A DNA stretch of 6,932 nt from Marinosulfonomonas sp. (lineage in GTDB: Bacteria; Pseudomonadota; Alphaproteobacteria; Rhodobacterales; Rhodobacteraceae): the NCBI GenBank assembly GCA_026989405.1, contig JALSJL010000014.1, positions 1 to 6,932 on the forward strand, given 5' to 3'. Every line of letters begins with the position of its first letter. The stretch's first letter is position 1. The notes below the pieces were generated by a model that saw nothing but the letters and a program-made list of their open reading frames with translations, was not told the origin of the DNA and did no database searches. Shown here one piece after another: positions 1 through 6,044 of this stretch. A program made the translations under genes and the position numbers.

Positions 1-1748
1 TCACCATATTCGCGGACGCGGGCGATGCCGGCCGGCAAGCGGCGGCCATGCTCGCGGACCGGCTGAACCTTGCGGACATTGCGAACGAGATCGTCCGGCC
101 GCTCAATGGCGATGACTTCAATGACGATCTGATGCGTGGGGCGAAGGCCGGGGACTATGCCCGAAGGGACGATGAAATTGACGCCTCTGCCGATGCCCCT
201 GCTGAAGATGAGGCCGAGACAGCACCGGTCGTTCCCGCCACCGACGATGCGGCCACGCTGATCGCCGCGGCCGAGGCGCTCACCAACCCGCCCGATATCG
301 AGGCTCTGGGGCGGCTGCTCGGTCGCATCGCGCTCGCCCGTCTCGACCCATTGCCCGAGCGCGAGATCCTGTCGCGCATCAAGTCCGCGACCGGTATCGG
401 CGTTTCGATCCTAGAAAAACAGCTTGGGGAGCTGCGCCGCCGCGTGAATGCCACGGGCGATCCCAACACAAGGATCCCCAAGCCTCTGTGGTTCAACCGC
501 CTGCTGCTCGATATGGCCGGCACTCCCGAGCGCAACGAGGCCAATGTCATCACCGCGCTCTCCTCTGATGCGGCCTTCGCGGGCGTGCTGGCCTTCGACG
601 AGTTCGCCCAAGGCATCGTCGTGCGCCGGCCGCTGCCCTGGGATACGGCGACCTCGGCCTTTCCCCGTCCCTGGGAGGATGCAGACGACACGCGCACCGC
701 CGAATGGTTGCAGTTGCGCGGCATCAACGTCGCCCCGGCCGTGGTCGGCCGCGCCGTCGGTGCCGTCGCCCGAGAAATCCGCATCCACCCGGTCCGCAAC
801 TGGCTCGACACCCTGCAATGGGACGGCACGCCCCGCATTGAGACCTGGACCAGCAGCTATCTTGGTGCCGAGCCCACGCCGTTCCACCACACCATCGGCG
901 CGCTCTGGCTGATCTCGGCGGTTGCCCGCATCTACCGGCCCGGTGTCAAGGCCGACCACATGCTGATCCTCGAAGGTCCGCAGGGCGCGCGCAAATCCAC
1001 CACGCTCAAGGTGCTGGCGGGCGAGGACTGGTTTACCGACGAGTTGCCGGACCTGGGATCAAAAGACGCAGCACTGCACATGCAGGGGGTCTGGATCGTC
1101 GAGATCGCCGAACTCGACGCCATCGGCCGTGCCGAGGTCTCGCGCATCAAGGCATTCCTCACCCGCACCACCGACCGCTTCCGCCCGCCTTACGGTCGCT
1201 ACACCGTCGAGGTGCCGCGCCAGTGCGTCTTCGCCGGCACCGTGAACCCCGACACCTATCTGCGCGACGAGACCGGCAACCGGCGTTTCTGGCCCCTGCG
1301 CTGCGGAACCATCGACATCGCAGCCCTTGCCCGCGACCGTGATCAGCTCTGGGCCGAGGCCGTTCACCGTTTCCGCGCCGGCGCGATCTGGTGGATCGAT
1401 GACCTCGAGCTTCTGGCCACGGCTCGTGAGGAGCAGGATCGCCGCTATCAGGCGGACGCCTGGGATGACCTGATCGAGCACTGGCTGACCCACGAAATCC
1501 GCACCGTCTCCGACGGCTACCCCGATTATGGCAACACCCGAACCGAAAGCGTGCGTCGGCCGGAGCCGCTGACCGACGTTTCCGTGGGCGAGATCCTCGA
1601 AGAGGCCATCGGGCTCGAGCCCGCCCGCTGGACCCGCGGCGACCAAATGCGGGTGTCGGCCTATCTCAAGGCAAACGGCTGGGTGCGGTATCGCAGGCGG
1701 GATGGGGGTGGACGGGAGTGGCGGTATAGGCAACGGTCCGAAGGGTGA
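1..1748 (+). CDS. Toprim primase/VapE-type phage helicase fusion, 5' end cut by the window
   Basis: Probable phage replication protein combining a primase-type Toprim domain with a virulence-associated E (VapE) P-loop ATPase/helicase domain. The frame is open to the window edge (codons from base 3), so the first internal Met at 48 is probably not the start. The visible N-terminus reads TIFADAGDAG and then DDFNDDL, resembling the end of a Toprim domain. Numbering from Met48, an acidic Ala/Asp/Glu-rich linker spans about residues 40-75. Residues about 250-440 form the VapE core: Walker A GPQGARKST (310-318, Lys316), a Walker B-like VWIVEIAELD (348-357), and the family motif from GTVNPDTYL through GNRRFWPL (397-417), which may include an arginine finger. 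The C-terminal 100 residues look like a winged-helix tail ending in a basic stretch. GC is high, like the right-hand phage genes. The VapE assignment is strong. The Toprim fusion is inferred from a short remnant. Confidence 0.88.
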   Translation, partial: TIFADAGDAGRQAAAMLADRLNLADIANEIVRPLNGDDFNDDLMRGAKAGDYARRDDEIDASADAPAEDEAETAPVVPATDDAATLIAAAEALTNPPDIEALGRLLGRIALARLDPLPEREILSRIKSATGIGVSILEKQLGELRRRVNATGDPNTRIPKPLWFNRLLLDMAGTPERNEANVITALSSDAAFAGVLAFDEFAQGIVVRRPLPWDTATSAFPRPWEDADDTRTAEWLQLRGINVAPAVVGRAVGAVAREIRIHPVRNWLDTLQWDGTPRIETWTSSYLGAEPTPFHHTIGALWLISAVARIYRPGVKADHMLILEGPQGARKSTTLKVLAGEDWFTDELPDLGSKDAALHMQGVWIVEIAELDAIGRAEVSRIKAFLTRTTDRFRPPYGRYTVEVPRQCVFAGTVNPDTYLRDETGNRRFWPLRCGTIDIAALARDRDQLWAEAVHRFRAGAIWWIDDLELLATAREEQDRRYQADAWDDLIEHWLTHEIRTVSDGYPDYGNTRTESVRRPEPLTDVSVGEILEEAIGLEPARWTRGDQMRVSAYLKANGWVRYRRRDGGGREWRYRQRSEG

Positions 1749-1882
1749 TGAAATCGGGCATCTATGACGCGCCGGACGCGCCCGGTCAGGCCGCTCCAAC
1801 ACTACAAAATGGAGAATATGGGTTGGCAGAGACTAGATGCTGTGGCACACCTGCAGAAAATATAAAGTGGAGGCTGACGTGA
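1748..1882 (+). CDS. possible 44-residue ORF coupled at both ends
   Basis: I do not recognise this small ORF. Its ATG (1748-1750) overlaps the TGA of the VapE gene as TGATG, and its own TGA (1880-1882) overlaps the ATG of the MazG-like gene as another TGATG. That arrangement would couple translation across all three genes. A weak purine-rich GAAGGG lies just 2 nt before the ATG, so initiation would rely on coupling. The product starts MKSGIYDAPDAPGQ, has a Cys-Cys pair near residue 32, and shows no signal peptide or membrane segment. Codons in the first half are GC-rich, while the second half is AT-richer like the cargo, so the junction of old phage DNA and insert may lie inside it. It may be a chance open frame. 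A second frame (1764-1865) is also open here. Confidence 0.35.
   Translation: MKSGIYDAPDAPGQAAPTLQNGEYGLAETRCCGTPAENIKWRLT
1867..1873 (+). promoter_or_regulatory. Shine-Dalgarno deciding the MazG-like start
   Basis: GTGGAGG lies 8 nt before the ATG at 1882. No comparable site precedes the upstream in-frame ATG at 1837. This favours 1882 as the start of the MazG-like gene. Confidence 0.65.
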
Positions 1883-2274
1883 TGACATACCAAGATAGGG
1901 TCGCAGCCTGGGTCGCCGAGTGTTTTCCTGCATCAGTCAGAACAGATGTTCTAGGGCGATCCCATCGGTTTCTCGAGGAATCACTCGAACTCGTTCAGGC
2001 AAGCGGATGTACGAAGGAGGACGCGCAACTGATGGTCGATTATGTTTTCGATCGGCCTACTGGGGCACAAGAACAAGAGGTTGGTGGCGTGATGGTAACG
2101 CTCGCCGCCCTGTGCAACGCGCTAAAGTTGTCGATGGACGATGCAGCAGATGCGGAATTATCACGAAACTGGGAGAGGCTTGAAGAAATACGGCACAAAC
2201 ACGCCACCAAACCTGTTGGCTCGCCTTTGCCCCAACATGTGGAAAGTCAGTTGCATGTTGCGGTGGCTGAATGA
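1882..2274 (+). CDS. MazG-like all-alpha NTP pyrophosphohydrolase
   Basis: Probable cytosolic all-alpha nucleotide pyrophosphohydrolase of the MazG-like superfamily, 130 residues, which would hydrolyse (d)NTPs to (d)NMP and pyrophosphate using Mg2+. The metal-binding helix motif is RFLEESLELVQA (residues 29-40, with Glu32, Glu33 and Glu36). The second acidic helix is the QEVGGVMVTLAALC segment (65-78), whose Glu66 stands in for the usual ExxD pair. The sequence MTYQDRVAAWVAECF is the usual kind of N-terminus for phage and proteobacterial members, and the 1882 start has a good SD. The in-frame ATG at 1837 would add 15 residues that do not look like the family. It follows the VapE gene and precedes a toxin-like gene, with GC (about 55% in one counted line) below the flanks. 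Substrate cannot be read from sequence; in this setting it could clear modified or non-canonical nucleotides. Confidence 0.8.
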   Translation: MTYQDRVAAWVAECFPASVRTDVLGRSHRFLEESLELVQASGCTKEDAQLMVDYVFDRPTGAQEQEVGGVMVTLAALCNALKLSMDDAADAELSRNWERLEEIRHKHATKPVGSPLPQHVESQLHVAVAE

Positions 2275-2307
2275 TGCCCATGCCGCCATCGCAGTGGGGT
2301 TTGCGGA

Positions 2308-2640
2308 GTGATCGTGTCGTTCGAGACTCGGCGTCTGCGGGAACTTTGCCTCAGACAGAATGTGGCGGAAACCGAGTTGGGTACTGTGAACGCCAAGGGT
2401 TTGGAGACAGTGATTGCCGACATAGAGGCGCTGGAAAATGGCCAAGAGTTGCTCGGCCTTATGGATGGCACCGTTCATGTTCTTGAAGATGACACTATTG
2501 AGATTTCATTTGGACTGGGGTGCTCCGCAATTTTTGTTGTGGCCGGGAAACGGTTTCAAGAAGATCAAGTAGGGCGTGTCATTTGGTCAACCGTCAGGCG
2601 GTTGAAGCTTCTTGCTATAGAGGGATGCGATGGCAAATGA
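2308..2640 (+). CDS. HigB/RelE-like toxin (killer-protein family)
   Basis: Small 110-residue protein of RelE/ParE-fold toxin type, probably of the HigB/'killer protein' branch. Such toxins usually cleave mRNA at the ribosome, although catalysis cannot be confirmed here. The N-terminus MIVSFETRRLRELC matches the family's first strand and basic helix. The C-terminal half has the expected strands (IEISFGLGCSAIFVVAG) and ends in an RRLKLLAIEG segment resembling the last strand of HigB/RelE members. The chosen GTG start (2308) gives the family-like MIVSF and has a GTGGGG 8 nt upstream. A second GTG at 2314 with GGAG at 2305-2308 is a credible alternative. The last 11 bases overlap the next gene, the usual toxin-first order of higBA-type operons. 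No promoter of its own is evident in the 33-bp gap after the MazG-like gene. Confidence 0.7.
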   Translation: MIVSFETRRLRELCLRQNVAETELGTVNAKGLETVIADIEALENGQELLGLMDGTVHVLEDDTIEISFGLGCSAIFVVAGKRFQEDQVGRVIWSTVRRLKLLAIEGCDGK

Positions 2641-3724
2641 TGTTGGACAGGTCGCCGATTGGTTTTCCAAGCCTGGTGATTCAATTTGCGCATTGATGCA
2701 ACGACGAGGGGTAAGCGCGGAGCTCCTTGCAGAGCGTTTAGGTGACTTCGATGAAGTTCGAGGACTCTTGGATGGAAGCAACAGAATAGACGAACGCTCA
2801 TCAGTAGTACTGAGCGAGCTGCTCGGTGGCAGCCGAAGTTTTTGGCTGAAACGCCAAGAAAACTTTGAGAAGGCCTTGGAAAGATCTTTGAGCTTGGCTG
2901 GGGAACGGGCTGAAGAATGGTTGGACCGCGTTCCCATGCCTCGGACAAGGGGGCGCAGGCCTAGATCTCCACAAGCTATACTCAAAGAAGTGCGCCGGCG
3001 GATGCTTTTCTACAGTGTTTCGACGCTGGAAAGCTGGGAGCAGAGATACGGCAGAATCTGCGCAGACACCCATTTCCGGCGCTCAATGAGTTTTGTACCG
3101 CAAAACTCCGCGGTGCTGCTCTGGCTACGCCGCGGCGAACTGGAAGCGGACTTGGTTCATACGCAACCTTGGTCACCAGACAGGTTGAGGGAAAGGTTGG
3201 GGAGGATCCGGCGGCTCACCAAGATCAATCACCCTTCTCGCTTTCTTCCAAAGCTTCGTGCGCTGTGCGCGGAAGCCGGCGTCGCCGTTGTGGTCGTTCG
3301 AACGCCAAGCGGCTGCCATGCCAGCGGGGCGACGCGTCTTGTCTCAGCAGACAAAGCGATGATGCTTCTCAGCTTTCGCCATCGAGCAGACGATCAGTTC
3401 TGGTTCACGGTTTTCCATGAAATTGGGCACCTATTGCTTCATGGTGGGGAGACTTTTGTTGATGGTGACGACACACCCAATGATCGTTTCGAGGCGGAAG
3501 CAAACGATTTCGCTCGACAATGCATTATTCCGCCAGACCGCGAAGAGGAGTTCTCCAACCTGAAAACCCGCCGAAACGCGATCATTCGATTCAGTATTTC
3601 TGTGGGCGTTTCCCCGGGCTTGGTTATCGGGCAAATGCAGCATCGTGGCATAATCGAACATCGTCAGATGAATTTCCTGAAGCGCCGGTGGACATGGGAT
3701 GAGATCGATCATGCGACGGTGTAG
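2630..3724 (+). CDS. HigA-like HTH protein fused to ImmA/IrrE zinc metallopeptidase
   Basis: A 364-residue two-domain regulator or antitoxin. Residues about 12-82 resemble a HigA/XRE antitoxin: PGDSICALMQRRGVSAELLAERLG forms the first part of the helix-turn-helix, and FWLKRQENFEKAL (71-83) matches the HigA hallmark fWxxxQxxyd. A basic linker (PRTRGRRPRSP, about 103-113) precedes a helical middle. Residues about 190-310 are an ImmA/IrrE-type peptidase with the zinc motif HEIGH (263-267) and a downstream glutamate in the EAEANDFA segment (288-295) as the likely third ligand, followed by IIPP. The ATG at 2630 overlaps the toxin gene by 11 bp and has AGAGGGA just upstream. By family, the HTH part should bind the operon promoter and neutralise the toxin. 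The peptidase could cleave a repressor or the antitoxin on a signal, which is inference. Its stop lies 2 bp from the stop of the opposing gene. Confidence 0.82.
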   Translation: MANDVGQVADWFSKPGDSICALMQRRGVSAELLAERLGDFDEVRGLLDGSNRIDERSSVVLSELLGGSRSFWLKRQENFEKALERSLSLAGERAEEWLDRVPMPRTRGRRPRSPQAILKEVRRRMLFYSVSTLESWEQRYGRICADTHFRRSMSFVPQNSAVLLWLRRGELEADLVHTQPWSPDRLRERLGRIRRLTKINHPSRFLPKLRALCAEAGVAVVVVRTPSGCHASGATRLVSADKAMMLLSFRHRADDQFWFTVFHEIGHLLLHGGETFVDGDDTPNDRFEAEANDFARQCIIPPDREEEFSNLKTRRNAIIRFSISVGVSPGLVIGQMQHRGIIEHRQMNFLKRRWTWDEIDHATV

Positions 3725-3726
3725 GT

Positions 3727-4638
3727 CTATCCCTTGAAGTGAACGAATTGGAGCGGCTCTTTCTGCCAGTTGCAAAGGGCATCCTCGAGAACAGCCATCC
3801 CGACGTGCAGATCATTGTCGAGATCGTCGAGCATCTGCTGAAGCTGCGCAGGCGAGACGTTGGCGTTCGGGGACCCTGCAAACAACAGATTTGCCCCTCG
3901 GCTAGGCCCTGTTGCGCCCTGAAGGTACGCCGACAGCGGTTGCATGGCGACGATGCCGTAACGCGCCAGCAGCATCAGATAGTCGAACTTCGCCAGCCTC
4001 CCAAAGCTCGGGACGTTTATGGCACCGTACATCGCGTCGAAGCGGTCATTCGGACCGTTTGCGAGGACCCCTTGAAAGAACGCCTGGTGTCCTTGCGTTC
4101 CAATCATTCGAACATACTCTTTAACTACGAAACCAGTCGGCCTCCTCGAGTCCGGCCGAAGACTTTCGTACTTCCGATGATTTCCAAATTTCCCGCGAAT
4201 AGCGGTCCAATTGGCAGCCAGCCATGCTTCGAAGCCAGCTGGGCTTCCAGCAACCGAAGGCCAGTCCCAAACGCCATTGCCGAGCATTCCATAGACGTCT
4301 CTTAGTCGCAGCCAACCAGTGTCGGCCGGTTTCGCAAAATGCGTCATGAGGAACACGAGCCATGCAGCCTCATCTAGATTGCCATTCGTCACATGGAACG
4401 CGACGGCCCGCTCTGGATTGAAGAGAAGATCATGCGGGTTCGCGCGATGCGGTGAAATAGGGCGTGCCTGAATAAGCCTGTAGTAATCTTCACGCCGGAG
4501 GCTGGCGACGATTTGAAGAGACAAGGCGTCACGTGCTCTCGGGTCCGCGATGCCCGGCAAGGGTCGGGTTCCTGCTGCATGCCCTGCAAGTGCGGTGCTG
4601 ATCTGTTGGCGTTGCGCATCGCGGGTGGGCCAAATCAT
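3727..4638 (-). CDS. alpha-glutamyl/putrescinyl-thymine pyrophosphorylase-like protein (clade 3 type)
   Basis: A 303-residue protein resembling the clade 3 aGPT-pyrophosphorylase family, defined computationally by relation to phage enzymes that build hypermodified thymines. In characterised relatives, a pyrophosphorylated 5-hydroxymethyl-uracil in DNA is attacked by an amine or amino acid, releasing pyrophosphate. Activity of clade 3 members is not something I can vouch for. Conserved-looking blocks include ARPISPHRANP (58-68), DEAAWLVFLMTHFAK (89-103), FGNHRKYESL (151-160), KFDYLMLLARYG (217-228), GATGPSRGANLLFAG (241-255) and VLEDALCNWQK (283-293). It appears all-helical and soluble, with no transmembrane segment. 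Its ATG overlaps the TGA of the TS-like gene as ATGA, so the two are translationally coupled. The recognition is from memory of family sequence patterns; the pairing with a TS-like enzyme fits it. Confidence 0.65.
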   Translation of the reverse strand: MIWPTRDAQRQQISTALAGHAAGTRPLPGIADPRARDALSLQIVASLRREDYYRLIQARPISPHRANPHDLLFNPERAVAFHVTNGNLDEAAWLVFLMTHFAKPADTGWLRLRDVYGMLGNGVWDWPSVAGSPAGFEAWLAANWTAIRGKFGNHRKYESLRPDSRRPTGFVVKEYVRMIGTQGHQAFFQGVLANGPNDRFDAMYGAINVPSFGRLAKFDYLMLLARYGIVAMQPLSAYLQGATGPSRGANLLFAGSPNANVSPAQLQQMLDDLDNDLHVGMAVLEDALCNWQKEPLQFVHFKG

Positions 4639-5615
4639 TTTGACGGCCCTCCGCTCATAACTTGAGTGCCGGATGTCGATGAAGTGAACTGCGGCTGCAC
4701 GAACGGAAGGTAGACACGATTCACAAAGCTTGGCGGATGATCTGACAAGTCTTCTTTTCGAACTCTAGCCCAATGTACCTGCAGCAGTCGAATTATGTCT
4801 GCCCAATACGGATCGTCGATCACGTCTTCTGCGTGAAATACTTCACCATTCCTAATACGCTTCTCTGCTATCAAGATTTCACTAATGGCCTTCCACGGAT
4901 CGCCAAGAGGCATTTTTGGCATTTCTGCTGGCCTTTGATAGCCTTCCTTGATGTATTGCCGTGCAGCATCAACGTAGTCGTCATATATATGCATGGAGCC
5001 GACGTGGTGGATGTAAGTTCCGAGGCTTACATTGAGGCGGCGCGAAAGGATTTCCTGCAGCATTGTGAAGCAAAACACATCGTGGGGGAGGCCCCAATAC
5101 GCATCATTGGATCGCATCGTCGCGGACATATGCAGATAGCCGCTCCGCAAATGAAACTGAAGCGCGGTCGTGCACGGTATTTCCTTCTTTTGAGTGGCAA
5201 TATCTTCGGCATCAAAAAGCTGAATCACGGCACGGCGAGAGCCCTGCTTTTTGGAGAGGAGATTGGTAACATTCTTGATCTGATCAATCTTTCCATTCTT
5301 TCGAAGCAGCCGTGGACCATATGCCCCTTCGAGTATTCCACCTACTGCGTCCTCCTCATATCGACGAATGTACGGCTCGATAAATTCAAGCTTATCGGAC
5401 CCCGAGAGATACCACAGAAGTTCTCCGATTGCGCTAAAAGGTTTTCCTCTGTCTTCCGACCGGCTCAGGCGCGCTCGCGGGCGCTGAATTCGCAGCGTCA
5501 CGCCCAGGAGTTCTAAGTTGTCCCCTCTTGTTCCCTTGTGTCGTTGACCTTCTGTGAGCAACTTCCGGTACAGGTCGGCCAGGACATCATCAAGGCATTC
5601 TCCGCATATCTCCAT
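4635..5615 (-). CDS. thymidylate synthase-superfamily enzyme with dCMP-hydroxymethylase-like Asp
   Basis: A 326-residue enzyme of the thymidylate synthase / pyrimidine hydroxymethylase fold, expected to use methylene-tetrahydrofolate to methylate or hydroxymethylate a pyrimidine mononucleotide at C5. Aligned by eye to E. coli ThyA, it has Arg30 (ThyA Arg21), Glu65 in GELLWYL (Glu58), Tyr99 (Tyr94), the nucleophile Cys148 in IPCTT (Cys146), Arg168, Ser169 and Asp171 (Arg166, Ser167, Asp169), Gly175 (Gly173), and His209 and Tyr211 in HIY (His207, Tyr209). The base-reading Asn177 of ThyA is Asp179 here (GLPHDV), the substitution found in dCMP hydroxymethylases. His147 of ThyA is Thr149. It is about 60 residues longer than ThyA, with a helical C-terminal extension and a Ser/Thr-rich tail and no canonical ThyA terminus, so it is probably not the housekeeping enzyme. 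The ATG at 5615 has a weak AGAGAA upstream. GC is low (47% in one counted line), suggesting transfer. It is first of a coupled two-gene operon. Confidence 0.85.
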   Translation of the reverse strand: MEICGECLDDVLADLYRKLLTEGQRHKGTRGDNLELLGVTLRIQRPRARLSRSEDRGKPFSAIGELLWYLSGSDKLEFIEPYIRRYEEDAVGGILEGAYGPRLLRKNGKIDQIKNVTNLLSKKQGSRRAVIQLFDAEDIATQKKEIPCTTALQFHLRSGYLHMSATMRSNDAYWGLPHDVFCFTMLQEILSRRLNVSLGTYIHHVGSMHIYDDYVDAARQYIKEGYQRPAEMPKMPLGDPWKAISEILIAEKRIRNGEVFHAEDVIDDPYWADIIRLLQVHWARVRKEDLSDHPPSFVNRVYLPFVQPQFTSSTSGTQVMSGGPSK

Positions 5616-5658
5616 GAATTATTTCTCTGCTCGAATTGAAACCTGTAAGCCACATCGA

Positions 5659-5687
5659 ATGATGAACTTCACGACCCCATCGGTCAA
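5659..5687 (-). promoter_or_regulatory. possible sigma70-type promoter for the TS-like operon
   Basis: On the minus strand, TTGACC (5687-5682) is followed after 17 bases by CATCAT (5664-5659), about 43 bases before the start codon. The -35 is good (5 of 6 to TTGACA) and the -10 poor (3 of 6), so this is only suggestive. Confidence 0.3.
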
Positions 5688-5870
5688 GTAGTGCCAGTTC
5701 CAGGATAATTTTCCTCCGCGACAACAGTCGGTCGGCACGTTGTGGCAACAACTGCCCCAGTAATCCGGTCCCCAACCTCCCCGGTGGTCCCAACGTGGTC
5801 CCAACCTCTGACGGGGGTTGGGGCCACAAAAAACCGTTTTGTTTCAAGGCTGTCCCCAACCTTACCCCTT

Positions 5871-5923
5871 GGTCCCAACCTTTTTCTACACATTCATGTG
5901 GGAGAAAGAAAAAGGTCGGGAAC
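5871..5923. repeat. long imperfect dyad, 17-bp arms
   Basis: The arm GGTCCCAACCTTTTTCT (5871-5887) pairs with 5907-5923 at 15 of 17 positions across a 19-base spacer. Each arm contains one copy of the array motif extended by a T/A run. The T run sits on the loop side, so it does not have the form of an intrinsic terminator. It may be a paired operator or an origin structure. Confidence 0.6.
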
Positions 5924-6016
5924 GTGTTTTCTATACAAAAAGAGTAGACCCCCCGTTGGGGACGCCGAGGTTGGGACCACATTCACGCAACACGCTGATA
6001 TTACACGATAATAAGC

Positions 6017-6044
6017 GGTCCCAACCTCCGAAAAGGTCGGGACC
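6017..6044. repeat. compact inverted repeat of the array motif
   Basis: GGTCCCAACCT (6017-6027) faces AGGTCGGGACC (6034-6044) across a 6-base spacer, with one mismatch in 11. As DNA it is a typical dimeric-protein site; as RNA it could fold a strong hairpin. No T run follows, so it is not a convincing terminator. Confidence 0.6.

Noticed and set aside
155..1802. Long open frames antisense to the VapE gene (155-838 and 1059-1802, minus strand)
   Set aside because: They lie wholly opposite a well-supported gene, have Ala/Arg/Gly/Ser-rich composition typical of shadow frames in GC-rich DNA, and show no recognisable domain.
1861..1866. TATAAA as a -10 box before the MazG-like gene
   Set aside because: No -35 match lies at a proper distance, and transcription would begin inside or right after the ribosome binding site.
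1837..1881. Upstream ATG start for the MazG-like gene
   Set aside because: It lacks a Shine-Dalgarno and adds 15 residues unlike the family, whereas the ATG at 1882 has GTGGAGG at 8 nt.
3739..4305. 188-codon open frame on the + strand over the pyrophosphorylase-like gene
   Set aside because: Shadow of the opposite strand; no domain signal and no good ribosome binding site.
4773..5516. 247-codon open frame on the + strand over the TS-like gene
   Set aside because: It is antisense to a gene with clear thymidylate synthase catalytic motifs and has no recognisable fold of its own.
5932..5937. TATACA as a rightward -10 element
   Set aside because: The bases 17 upstream show no -35 match, and the coding start is more than 250 bases away.
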